From positions 104,807 through 168,806 of the forward strand of contig JADCFX010000040.1 in the NCBI GenBank assembly GCA_020249285.1: a stretch of 64,000 bases of DNA, written 5' to 3'. Shown one piece after another: positions 9,234-21,114 of this stretch. Under the pieces are notes generated by a model. The model did no database searches. It saw only the letters and a list, made by a program, of their open reading frames with translations, and was not told where the DNA came from. The position numbers were made by a program, and so were the translations under genes. Numbering within the stretch: position 1 is the first letter of the stretch; each line of letters opens with the position of its first letter. Source of the DNA: Roseomonas sp. Lineage in GTDB: Bacteria; Pseudomonadota; Alphaproteobacteria; Acetobacterales; Acetobacteraceae.

Positions 9234-10012
9234 AGGTAGGACTCACTACGCTCAGGCGTGGCGTAGAAATGGCCGCCACCAAAATAGCCCGAAATGCGAT
9301 CTTCCTCGAGCAGGGTAATCTGTTCAGGACGCGCAATACCCGGCGCCGCAGCGAATTGTGCAGCAGTCACGGAAATCACACGCGCTGTTCCCTCATCAGT
9401 GAATGTGCAGAGGAAAATCGGGACCAGAACACGCCGCCCGCCGGGAATTTCTGTTTCCACATAACGCAGGATGTATTCAGAACGATCAACCCAAAGGTCA
9501 ACAACAGTTCCGGCTACTACGCCATCCAAGGTGATCACTGATTTCCCGCGCGGATCCGGATCCTCATGGGCGATGTGCCAGCCAGGCGCAGCACGAAGCG
9601 GCACGATTTTTGGCTTATTGTCATCAAAAGCCAGATCCGGCGTATCCGCGCGATCAGCGTAGGCTGCTGGCCCAACGCCATCCTGCATGGCGTCACCAGT
9701 CGGCACAAAAGCGGTGCCCGGATAAGGATAATCCGGTGAAAGCTGCGCATCGACGTCACGTTCTGGCCGAACACCCTGCACAATCGTCGCACCTTCTGGG
9801 TAATGCAGACGGAATACTTTCGGGGCAGGCATTTCAGGGGAGCCGTGCAACGTGGCGACGCCCAGACGATCCGGCAATTCGGCAACCAACGGAAAGCCTT
9901 CGCGCCTGCCTTCGCGGATTAGATAGTAGACAAGCCCGGCGAAGAAGGCGAAGAAGATATAGAGAGAAACGGCTGCCAAATCCAAAAAGACCGGCGTTGC
10001 GGGAGTTGTCAT
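9230..10012 (-). CDS. puhA: Photosynthetic reaction centre H subunit
   Basis: A 260-aa H subunit with one N-terminal transmembrane helix (about residues 11-32, SLYIFFAFFAGLVYYLI), a cytoplasmic PRC-barrel domain and the C-terminal motif YFGGGHFYATPERSES. It caps the L/M subunits on the cytoplasmic side and guides proton delivery to QB. L, M and cytochrome (pufLMC) are not in this window. It overlaps lhaA upstream and puhB downstream by four bases, as in the conserved lhaA-puhABC superoperon. Confidence 0.98.
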   Translation of the reverse strand: MTTPATPVFLDLAAVSLYIFFAFFAGLVYYLIREGRREGFPLVAELPDRLGVATLHGSPEMPAPKVFRLHYPEGATIVQGVRPERDVDAQLSPDYPYPGTAFVPTGDAMQDGVGPAAYADRADTPDLAFDDNKPKIVPLRAAPGWHIAHEDPDPRGKSVITLDGVVAGTVVDLWVDRSEYILRYVETEIPGGRRVLVPIFLCTFTDEGTARVISVTAAQFAAAPGIARPEQITLLEEDRISGYFGGGHFYATPERSESYL

Positions 10013-11472
10013 GGCAATGCTCCATGTTGGTTTTGCAGCCCGGCCAGGACCGGCCGGCCTGCATCATGTTGAGGCCTGGAAGAAGGATTGTCGTTTGCCC
10101 GAAGAAGGGGGCCGACGACGGCAAGCATCATGAACAGCAGTAGAATTTCGACGAGATACACGAAAACATACCCAGTGCTTGGGGCGTCCAAACCCGCACC
10201 AAGTATGCCCGCTGAAGCGAGCGAAGAAATGACATCGCGGATCACACCACCAAGGGCGACGGCAGCGCCACCTGCTGTCGCGGTCACAGCACCCCAGACG
10301 CCAAGCGTCAGGCCGATCTGCCCTTCCGGCGCCGCCTGCATGCAGCCAGTCAATGTGGCATGTGCAAAAAGGCCCGCACCAAAACCAACGGCCGCCGTTC
10401 CAGCTGCGAAGACAATGGTTGAATCAAGCGGCGCCGCAAAAATCACCAGCACAAAACCGGAAATGCCCACCATCGCCCCGGCACTGGCAACACGCTGCGC
10501 ATGCATCCCTCGCCCGAGCAAAGGTGCCGCGCGCAGAAAGCCCAGAACCGCGCCGCTCGCGAAAAGTGCCGTCAAGGCTGTGGTCGCACCAACACCAAGC
10601 GAAAGGATTTGCCCACCATAAGGTTCCAGCAGCACATCCTGCATGCCAAAGGCCGCTGTACCAAGCGCGGCAGCAAGCAAGCGGCGATCCCATGGGCCTG
10701 ACTTACGCAAAAGCCTAAGACTTTCGCGAAACCCTGGATCACCTTCAGCGCGGCCTATCGTGAGATCTGGCCGACGCGGTTCCTGCTTCCAGGCAGCGAC
10801 CAGATTGATCACCAGCGTTGCAGCCGCCATGCCCTGTACAAGTTGAATCAACTTGATCTGGGAGAAATCAGCTAGGAATGCACCAAAGGCGATCGCTGAA
10901 ATCACCATGCCAATCAATTGCATAAGCGAGAGCATTGTAACAACGTTTGGTTGCGCGTCGCGCGGCACAATATCAGTCGCCAAAGCCAGGCCCACCGTCT
11001 GAACGGTATGCATGCCCATGCCCACCATCAGGAAGGCCAGTGCCGCGGCAATCTGTGCCACCCAGGGCGGCGCCCAGGTATCACCGGACAAGATGATCAG
11101 GGCGAAGGGCATCATTGCCAGCCCGCCAAACTGGATAATACTGCCGAGCCACAAATAGGGCACGCGGCGCCAGCCGAGCACAGAACGATGCGAGTCGGAA
11201 CGAAACCCAATCAGGGCGCGCAGCGGCGCAAAAAGCAGCGGCAGTGCAACCATGATGGCAACCAGGCTTGCCGCCACACCCATTTCAACGATCATGACGC
11301 GGTTGAGTGTGCCAACCATCAGCACCGCGGTCATGCCGCAGGAAATCTGGAACAGTGAAAGGCGCAAGAGCCTTTTGATGGGCAGGGGACCGCTGGTTGA
11401 CTCGGCAAAAGGCAGCACATTCAGGCTGATCCCTGTCCAAAGTCGCGCCAAACGGTCATTCACCTCGCTCAT
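10009..11472 (-). CDS. lhaA: LhaA, PucC/Bch2-type MFS protein for LH1 assembly
   Basis: A 487-aa major-facilitator-type protein with about 12 hydrophobic segments, including the family motifs LNRVMIVEMGV, GFRSDSHRS, LGWRRVPYLW and DVLLEPYGG. LhaA supports LH1 antenna assembly, possibly by delivering bacteriochlorophyll. ATG 11472 overlaps the stop of the bchM remnant (ATGA), as expected if it once followed intact bchM; this selects it over an in-frame start 42 bases upstream. It is a paralogue of the gene at 19786. Confidence 0.94.
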   Translation of the reverse strand: MSEVNDRLARLWTGISLNVLPFAESTSGPLPIKRLLRLSLFQISCGMTAVLMVGTLNRVMIVEMGVAASLVAIMVALPLLFAPLRALIGFRSDSHRSVLGWRRVPYLWLGSIIQFGGLAMMPFALIILSGDTWAPPWVAQIAAALAFLMVGMGMHTVQTVGLALATDIVPRDAQPNVVTMLSLMQLIGMVISAIAFGAFLADFSQIKLIQLVQGMAAATLVINLVAAWKQEPRRPDLTIGRAEGDPGFRESLRLLRKSGPWDRRLLAAALGTAAFGMQDVLLEPYGGQILSLGVGATTALTALFASGAVLGFLRAAPLLGRGMHAQRVASAGAMVGISGFVLVIFAAPLDSTIVFAAGTAAVGFGAGLFAHATLTGCMQAAPEGQIGLTLGVWGAVTATAGGAAVALGGVIRDVISSLASAGILGAGLDAPSTGYVFVYLVEILLLFMMLAVVGPLLRANDNPSSRPQHDAGRPVLAGLQNQHGALP

Positions 11473-11584
11473 TTCCGGAACAACTCCAGCGCATCGGAAG
11501 TCAGACGCACCCAAGCATCCACAGCGCTATGGTCGGCATAGCTTCCGATCCGGCTACGGCGGCTTTGATGAGTGGCTACGCGCA

Positions 11585-11585
<1 letters not shown>
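11469..11585 (-). pseudogene. bchM: bchM remnant: in-frame internal deletion, 38 codons left
   Basis: The 38-codon frame starts in a TGATG overlap with the bchL stop and ends in an ATGA overlap with lhaA, exactly where bchM belongs. Its middle, RSRIGSYADHSAVDAWVRLT followed by SDA, matches the N-terminus of Mg-protoporphyrin O-methyltransferase as I remember it (a Y-F-D-x-T-A-x-x-A-W-x-R-L-T-S-D-A pattern). The final ALELFRK looks like the family's C-terminal end. About 190 internal codons, including the whole SAM-binding fold, are missing without breaking the frame, so no methyltransferase activity is possible. Homology is by memory, not by search. Confidence 0.75.
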
Positions 11586-12706
<1,121 letters not shown>

Positions 12707-12732
<26 letters not shown>

Positions 12733-14239
12733 CGTAAAGCGTCTCAAGGGTGATCACGGCAATGCCGCGTTCTTCGGCAAAGCGTTCGGTATTCCGGCGT
12801 GCTTTGCCACGCACGAAAAAGGGAATCTTGCGCAATTCCGCCTCGGCTTCATGCGCCCAGCTTGCGGGGCCAATATTCACCGGCATGGCGGACGTTTCAG
12901 CCTGCGGTCCATGCCCCAAATGAGACGGCGCCACACCATCGCGGAATTCGAAATCCTCGCGGAACATGCCAAGCAGATGTTCCTCAAGCCCCATCATCAG
13001 CGGATGCACCCAGGTATCGAAGATGACATTGGCACCTTCAAAGCCCATTTGCGGCGCATAGCGGGCGGGGAAATCCTGCACATGCACGGGCGCGGAAATC
13101 ACCGCACAGGGAACGCCAAGCTTTTTGGCGATATGGCGTTCCATCTGCGTGCCAAGCACCAATTCGGGCTGCAGCGCGGCGATGCTTTCTTCGACTTCCA
13201 GGTAATCGTCTGAAATCAGCGCCTCGACGCCGTATTTTTCAGCGGCAGCGCGAATCTCGCGGCTGAATTCGCGGCTGTAAGTACCAAGACCCACTACCGC
13301 GAAGCCTAATTCTTCATGAGCGATGCGTGCAGCGGCAATGGCGTGGGTGGCATCACCAAAGATGAAAACGCGCTTGCCGGTCAGATAATTCGAATCGACC
13401 GAACGCGCATACCAAGGCAGGCGAAGCGCCCCCCCACCACAGCTTGATGGCGCTGGCAGGCCCGCAAGCTCTGCGACCTCATTCATGAAATCGCGCGTCG
13501 CACCAACGCCAATCGGCACGGTGCGTGTGAAGGGCTGGCCCAGATGGCGCTGCAGAAAGCTTGCCGTGACCTGGGCAATTTCTGGGTAAAGCACGACATT
13601 GAAATCGGCATCCCGCAGGCGCTTCAGGTCTGTTGGCGAGGCCTCCATAGGCGCTGTCACCACAACCTCAATGCCCATGCCATTCAGCAGCTTGGTTACT
13701 TCGGCCACATCATCGCGATGCCGAAAGCCAAGGGCAGTCGGGCCCAGGATATTGCAGCGCGGCGCGCGCGCCGGATCACGCGGCGTGCGGGTTTGCGCCG
13801 GCCCAGCGAAGGCGCGCACCAGGCGATAGAAGGTCTCCGCCGCGCCCCAGTTTTCCTTGCGCTGATAGGCAGGCAATTCAAGCGGCACCACAGGCACCGG
13901 CAGGCCGAGCGTCTTCGCAAGCCCACCCGGATCATCCTGAATCAGCTCTGCCGTGCAGGAAGCGCCAACAAGCATGGCTTCCGGCTGGAAGCGGGCATAG
14001 GCATCGCGCGCTGCTTCCATGAAAAGCTCGGCGGTATCGCCGCCCAAGTCGCGCGCCTGGAAAGTTGTCCATGTCACCGGCGGGCGCTTTTCCCGCCTTT
14101 CGATCATGGTGAAAAGCAAATCGGCATAGGTATCGCCCTGCGGGGCATGCAGCACATAATGCACGCCTTGCATCGCGGTAGCGATACGCATCGCCCCCAC
14201 ATGCGGCGGCCCTTCATAGGTCCAGACGGCAAGCTGCAT
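12707..14239 (-). CDS. bchB: Light-independent protochlorophyllide reductase subunit B
   Basis: A 510-aa subunit with start [20 protein letters not shown], conserved [11 protein letters not shown] and an end [18 protein letters not shown] followed by [12 protein letters not shown]. It forms the BchN-BchB heterotetramer with a 4Fe-4S cluster that reduces protochlorophyllide without light. It starts 2 bases after bchN and overlaps the bchH start by 26 bases. Confidence 0.97.
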
Positions 14240-14241
14240 GG

Positions 14242-16133
<1,892 letters not shown>

Positions 16134-16310
16134 AGCTTGACACCTCCAGAAATGAACGCGAGTCGGGCAGTGCAGGCTGGGGTGGCGCAGGCCAAAGCCC
16201 TTATCTGGCGCGTTTCTGCCAGTTTTCCTTGGATTTGCGCGACGCATAGGGTCATTCGGACCCCTCCCCAATCTTCTACACTCGGAAGGCTAGCGGGCTT
16301 GCGAGGCGCG

Positions 16311-16344
16311 TGTCAAGAAAGATTGACGTATTTTTTGATTGACA
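16311..16344. promoter_or_regulatory. Tandem PpsR/CrtJ-type operator between bchF and ppaA
   Basis: TGT-N12-ACG (16311-16328, TGTCAA-N6-TTGACG) runs directly into CGT-N12-ACA (16327-16344); the two share the central CG, so the whole 34-bp block is nearly symmetric. PpsR/CrtJ binds TGT-N12-ACA, often at paired sites. The same TGTCAA-N6-TTGAC core forms the perfect site at 23835. It lies in the divergent 256-bp gap before bchF and ppaA, so PpsR probably represses both directions. Confidence 0.6.
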
Positions 16345-16389
16345 GTAGGCCTCTCCCAGGGCGAAGCTTCCCGCTCAAAGGGGTTCACC

Positions 16390-17340
16390 ATGAAGTCGAG
16401 CAGAAATGACGAACGACAGGACCAAGCGGAATATGTGGAAGCCGATCGTAGTTTCACGCTATATTCCCGCTCGGACATGGCAGACTCAGACCCCGACCCC
16501 AGGGATGGTCCCGCTGAAGCGGAATGGCGCTCCCCTACCAGGGATCGCGCCCTTCCCTTAAAGCGGGTGATCGAAACCGAGGTAATCCCTCGTCTCGTAC
16601 TGGCGCAGCGCGTGCTGAACAATCCGGCTTATGATCCAACTGATGGCCACCCAGCAGCGCCAACATCCGAAGATATTGAAGCCTTCGCCGCCCTCGCGCG
16701 CCTTGGCAATACCGATAATGCAGTGACCTTTGTTGAGGCGTTTTGCGCACGCGGCCTGCCGCTGCCGCAGGTTTATCTTGGCCTGCTTGCGCCCGCCGCG
16801 CGGCTGCTTGGCGCTTGCTGGGAGGATGATGTTTGTGACTTTACGGAAGTTACCATCGGCCTGCGCTGCCTACATGGGGTTTGCCATGTGCTGGAACCGC
16901 GCTTTGCCCCGCTTTTCCCCGATGGTCGGGCGGGCCGACGCATTCTGCTGGCCTCCGCCCCGGGTGAACATCATGGATTAGGCCTGACCATGGTGGAACA
17001 ATTCTTCCGCCGCGCCGGTTGGGAAGCTTGGATAGATGGCGGGGCCGATAATGAAGCCCTGCTTGCCCTGGTCGCCGAAAAGCATTTCGGCCTGGTCGGG
17101 TTTTCTATCGGTGGTGAGACGCATATCGAAGCCCTGACGAAGCTGATTCGCGATGTCCGCCGCGCGTCGCGCAATGCCAATTTGGGTATTTTGGTGGGCG
17201 GCCCACTATTGTTGCAGGAACCGCAGCTGGTGAAACGCCTTGGAGCTGATGCCACGGCGCGGGATGCGGAAGAAGCAGTGCTGCAGGCTGAGGCCTTGCT
17301 GGCGTTACAAGGACGAGGAAGTGAGGGGTTGGCGGGCTAG
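16390..17340 (+). CDS. ppaA: PpaA/AerR, B12-type light- and oxygen-responsive anti-repressor
   Basis: A 316-aa protein with a helical region (about 55-130) and a C-terminal cobalamin-binding-like domain: SAPGEHHGLGLTMVEQFFRR, GFSIGGETHIEAL and GILVGGPLL. AerR/PpaA binds cobalamin and modulates PpsR/CrtJ. ATG 16390 is preferred because AAAGGGG lies 6 bases upstream; the frame extends 17 codons further. It sits 97 bases before ppsR, the standard partner arrangement. Confidence 0.9.
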   Translation: MKSSRNDERQDQAEYVEADRSFTLYSRSDMADSDPDPRDGPAEAEWRSPTRDRALPLKRVIETEVIPRLVLAQRVLNNPAYDPTDGHPAAPTSEDIEAFAALARLGNTDNAVTFVEAFCARGLPLPQVYLGLLAPAARLLGACWEDDVCDFTEVTIGLRCLHGVCHVLEPRFAPLFPDGRAGRRILLASAPGEHHGLGLTMVEQFFRRAGWEAWIDGGADNEALLALVAEKHFGLVGFSIGGETHIEALTKLIRDVRRASRNANLGILVGGPLLLQEPQLVKRLGADATARDAEEAVLQAEALLALQGRGSEGLAG

Positions 17341-17437
17341 GGGCCCCGGCAATGCGCCAGAAAGCGTCGCCTCCCCTTGATCTCCTTCGGTGCCATGAAG
17401 ATAAGGCGCCGGTCCTTCTAGAAGGTCCCCAATTTTC

Positions 17438-18859
17438 GTGAAAACGTTCCTCGCCCCTCGTAAATCACTAGGAGATTTGGATGCTGATGCTGCGGCCTCA
17501 TTGGTCTCGGCGGCGGCAGATATGGCTTTGGTTGTGGATGAACAGGGCGTCATTCGCGATATAGCCTTCAGTAACCAGGAATTATCAAAGGCCTTGGGTG
17601 GGCATCAGACTTGGCTCGGTCGCCCCTGGGCGGAAACCGTGACCACAGAAAGCCGCCCCAAGGTGGAAGCGCTGTTGAGCGGCGCACCAACCGAAGCGAA
17701 ATGGCGTAGCATTAATCAAGTCGCCGAAGGTGGCGAATCCGTGCCGCTGCTTTTCGCCGCCGTGCCCTTGCAGCGCGGGAATCGTCGCGTGGTTTTTGGC
17801 CGCGACCTCAGCGCGCAGTCACGCATGCAACAAAGATTGCTGGAAACCCAGCAATCCATGGAACGCGATTATGCGAAGCTGCGCCAGGCGGAAACGCGCT
17901 ATCGCCTGCTGTTCCAACTTTCTGCTGATGCAACGCTGATTGTTGATGGTGCCACGGGGCGCGTGACGGAAGCCAATCCCGCTGCCGAGCAGCTTTTTGG
18001 CCGGCATTCCCGCCGCGTAATCGGCCGGACATTGATGGATGCTTTCAGCACTGAGAGCCGCCAGGCGGTGCAATCACTGCTGGCTTCCGTGCGCATTGCC
18101 GGGCGCGGCGACGAAGTAGGCGCGCAGCTTGCCGATTCGGGACGCGAAGTAACCATTGCCGCCAATAGCTTCCGGCAGGATGGCGCTTCGGTGCTTCTGG
18201 TGCGGCTTTCCCTGCGGGCCGGCGATCAACCGGCCGGGCTTTCCGCAGCCAAGGCGCAGATGCTGAAAGTGGCGGAAAACCTGCCGGATGCCTTCGTGAT
18301 CACGCATCAGAATGGCGTGGTGATTTCCGCCAATGGCGCCTTTCTGGATCTGGTCGAACTTGGTTCTGAAGAACAGGTGCGCGGCGAATCGCTGGAACGC
18401 TGGCTGGGCGGGCAGGGCATCGAAATTGAAGTGCTGCTCTCCAACCTCCGTAATCGCGGTACCGTCAGGCTTTACAATACAACGCTGCGTGGCGCGATGG
18501 GCGCGCGGGTGGAGGTGGAAATCTCCGCCGTCACCGTGACGCATGCCGGGCAGGAAGTGTTCGGCTTTGCGATTCGCGATATTGGTGCGCGCGTCGCAGA
18601 ACCGCGCCAGGCGGGCGCGCATGCTACGCGGTCTGTCGAACAGCTCACGGAATTGATTGGGCGCGTGCCGCTCAAGGATCTCGTGCGCGATGCGACGGAT
18701 GCGATTGAACGTTTGTGCATCGAAGCAGCCTTGCAGCTTTCGGGCGATAATCGCGCTTCGGCGGCGGAGATGCTCGGGCTTAGTCGGCAAAGCCTTTATG
18801 TGAAATTGCATCGCTACGGGCTTGGTGACTTAGGCGCCGGTAGCGCCGAGCAAGGGTAA
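17438..18859 (+). CDS. ppsR: PpsR/CrtJ photosynthesis gene repressor
   Basis: A 473-aa regulator with PAS-like domains (about 20-130, 150-265 and 275-385), a coiled-coil segment (about 128-150) and a C-terminal Fis-type helix-turn-helix (425-462, ending NRASAAEMLGLSRQSLYVKL). It represses bch, crt and puf/puc genes under oxygen. It has only one cysteine, Cys427, at the start of the DNA-binding region, equivalent to the redox Cys of known CrtJ/PpsR; the second Cys of the disulfide model is absent. The start is GTG at 17438. Confidence 0.95.
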   Translation: MKTFLAPRKSLGDLDADAAASLVSAAADMALVVDEQGVIRDIAFSNQELSKALGGHQTWLGRPWAETVTTESRPKVEALLSGAPTEAKWRSINQVAEGGESVPLLFAAVPLQRGNRRVVFGRDLSAQSRMQQRLLETQQSMERDYAKLRQAETRYRLLFQLSADATLIVDGATGRVTEANPAAEQLFGRHSRRVIGRTLMDAFSTESRQAVQSLLASVRIAGRGDEVGAQLADSGREVTIAANSFRQDGASVLLVRLSLRAGDQPAGLSAAKAQMLKVAENLPDAFVITHQNGVVISANGAFLDLVELGSEEQVRGESLERWLGGQGIEIEVLLSNLRNRGTVRLYNTTLRGAMGARVEVEISAVTVTHAGQEVFGFAIRDIGARVAEPRQAGAHATRSVEQLTELIGRVPLKDLVRDATDAIERLCIEAALQLSGDNRASAAEMLGLSRQSLYVKLHRYGLGDLGAGSAEQG

Positions 18860-18868
18860 GGCAGCGCG

Positions 18869-19789
18869 ATGGCGGCCCCCGTTGCATCTGCGGCGACCGC
18901 CCCTGCCCCGCGGCTGAAGCCAGCGGCGGTTCTTGAATTATTGAAACCCATCACCTGGTTCCCGCCCATGTGGGCCTTTGGCTGCGGCGTTGCTTCCGCC
19001 CATGGTGGATTTGCCGAGCATTGGCCTTTGGCGCTGCTCGGCGTGATCCTGGCCGGGCCTTTGGTTTGCGCCATGAGTCAAGCGGCGAATGATTGGTATG
19101 ACCGCCATGTGGATGCCATCAATGAACCGAATCGCCCGATTCCATCTGGGCGCATTCCGGGGCGCTGGGGTTTGTATATTGCGCTGTTCTGGACGCTGCT
19201 TTCGCTGATTGCTGCCGTGCCGCTGGGTGCCTGGGGTTTTGGCGCGACGATCATCGCGATTGCGCTCGCCTGGGCCTATAGCGCGCCGCCCTTTCGGCTA
19301 AAGGCGAATGGCTGGTGGGGGAATCTGGCCTGCGGTTTGGCTTATGAAACCCTGCCCTGGATCACAGCGGCAGCAATCATGTCGGGCGGCGCGCCGGATT
19401 GGCGCGTGCTGCTGGTGGCGTTGCTTTATGGGCTTGGCGCGCATGGCATCATGACGCTGAACGATTTCAAGGCGATTGAAGGTGATCGCCGCATGGGCGT
19501 GCTTTCTTTGCCCGTGCAATTGGGTGCGGAACGTGCGGGGCTGGTGGCCTGCATTTTCATGGCGGCACCGCAATTACTGGTGGTGGCGCTTCTCGCGGCT
19601 TGGGATGCGCCCTGGCATGCCGCGGCGGTAGCGGTTTCGCTGCTGGTCCAACTAGGCCTGATGCGGCGGATGCTGCGCGACCCGCGCGCCTTGGCGCCCT
19701 GGTATAATGGCACGGGCGTTCTGCTTTACGTGATTGGCATGCTGATCAGCGCCTTTGCGCTGGCTGCTTTGACAGGTGGCGCAGCATGA
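18869..19789 (+). CDS. bchG: Bacteriochlorophyll a synthase (prenyltransferase)
   Basis: A 306-aa UbiA-family membrane prenyltransferase with the two Asp-rich motifs NDWYDRHVDA and NDFKAIEGDRRMG plus NEPNRPIPSGRI. It esterifies bacteriochlorophyllide a with geranylgeranyl or phytyl diphosphate. It starts 9 bases after ppsR and overlaps the next gene by ATGA, matching the conserved bchG-bch2-bchP order. Confidence 0.97.
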   Translation: MAAPVASAATAPAPRLKPAAVLELLKPITWFPPMWAFGCGVASAHGGFAEHWPLALLGVILAGPLVCAMSQAANDWYDRHVDAINEPNRPIPSGRIPGRWGLYIALFWTLLSLIAAVPLGAWGFGATIIAIALAWAYSAPPFRLKANGWWGNLACGLAYETLPWITAAAIMSGGAPDWRVLLVALLYGLGAHGIMTLNDFKAIEGDRRMGVLSLPVQLGAERAGLVACIFMAAPQLLVVALLAAWDAPWHAAAVAVSLLVQLGLMRRMLRDPRALAPWYNGTGVLLYVIGMLISAFALAALTGGAA

Positions 19790-21108
19790 ACCCCGCATCG
19801 CTCGGCTGGCTTGGCATTATCCGTCTGGGTTTGGTGCAAACGGCACTCGGCGCGATTGTGGTGCTGACAACCTCCGCGCTCAACCGCGTGATGGTGGTGG
19901 AACTTGCCTTGCCCGCGACTTTGCCGGGGCTGCTGGTTGGGATCCATTACGCGCTGCAAATGCTGCGCCCGCGCATGGGTTATGGGTCCGATATGGGCGG
20001 GCGGCGCACGCCTTGGATCATTGGCGGCATGGCGGTGCTGGCGCTGGGCGGTGTGCTGGCGGCGGCGGGCACGGCGTTGATGGCGGAGTCGCTTTGGGCC
20101 GGCATCGCACTTGCCGTAGTGGCGTTTTTGATGATTGGCGCAGGCGTTGGCGCGGCTGGCACGTCTCTGTTGGTGCTACTTGCTTCACGCACCGCGCCTG
20201 CACGCCGCGCCGCTGCCGCATCACTGGTTTGGATCATGATGATCGCGGGCTTTGTGATCACCACCGCCATTGCCGGGCGGCTGCTTGATCCCTATTCGCC
20301 CATGCGCCTGGTCGCGGTGGCTGGTGGCGTTTCCGCCATTGCCTTCACGCTAGCGACGCTCGCTGTTTGGGGCATGGAAGGCCCGCGCGCCGCGCGCCCT
20401 GAAGCAAGCGATGCCGCGAAGCCGCCCTTCCGTCAGGCTTTGCGTGAGGTTTGGGCAGAACCCGAAGCACGGCGCTTCACCATTTTCATCTTTGTTTCCA
20501 TGCTTGCCTATAGCGCGCAGGATCTGATCCTGGAGCCTTTCGCCGGCGCGATTTTTGGCCGAACCCTGGGCGAGACGACACGCATTTCATCGCTGCAACA
20601 TGCGGGCGTTCTGGTTGGCATGATTGCCATTGCGCTGATTGGCAGCGTGCGCGGCGGGCGTTGGGCGGGCACGCTCCGCTTCTGGACCATCGCGGGGTGT
20701 CTTGCCACGGCGGTAATGATGCTCGCCCTTTCCGTCGCTGGACAATTTGGTGCGGCCTGGCCGCTCAAGACCAGCTTCTTCGCGCTTGGTGTCGCGAATG
20801 GTGTTTTCGCTGCCGCTGCGATTGCTTCCATGATGCAAATGGTCGCGCGCGGGCATGAATCGCGCGAAGGCACGCGCATGGGGCTTTGGGGGGCGGCGCA
20901 GGCCGTGGCCTTTGGGCTTGGTGGGCTTGCCGGTGCGGCGGCGGTGGATGTGGCGCGGCTGGTACTTGGTCAGGTTGAAGCCGCCTATGCCGCCGTCTTT
21001 GTCATTGATGCAGCACTGTTCATAGCCTCGGCCATGCTCGCCGCGCGCATTAATCGTCCAAAAATCAGCAAGACCGGCGGCTTCGGCCCAATGGTACCGG
21101 CACAGTAG
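19786..21108 (+). CDS. Bch2/PucC-family MFS protein
   Basis: A 440-aa protein with about 12 transmembrane segments and PucC-family motifs LNRVMVVELALPA, GYGSDMGGRRTPWI and QDLILEPFAG. This is the gene always found between bchG and bchP (orf428 type); it is proposed to carry or deliver bacteriochlorophyll. It is a paralogue of LhaA at 10009. It is coupled to bchG by ATGA and lies 6 bases before bchP. Confidence 0.9.
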   Translation: MNPASLGWLGIIRLGLVQTALGAIVVLTTSALNRVMVVELALPATLPGLLVGIHYALQMLRPRMGYGSDMGGRRTPWIIGGMAVLALGGVLAAAGTALMAESLWAGIALAVVAFLMIGAGVGAAGTSLLVLLASRTAPARRAAAASLVWIMMIAGFVITTAIAGRLLDPYSPMRLVAVAGGVSAIAFTLATLAVWGMEGPRAARPEASDAAKPPFRQALREVWAEPEARRFTIFIFVSMLAYSAQDLILEPFAGAIFGRTLGETTRISSLQHAGVLVGMIAIALIGSVRGGRWAGTLRFWTIAGCLATAVMMLALSVAGQFGAAWPLKTSFFALGVANGVFAAAAIASMMQMVARGHESREGTRMGLWGAAQAVAFGLGGLAGAAAVDVARLVLGQVEAAYAAVFVIDAALFIASAMLAARINRPKISKTGGFGPMVPAQ

Positions 21109-21114
21109 AGGAAC

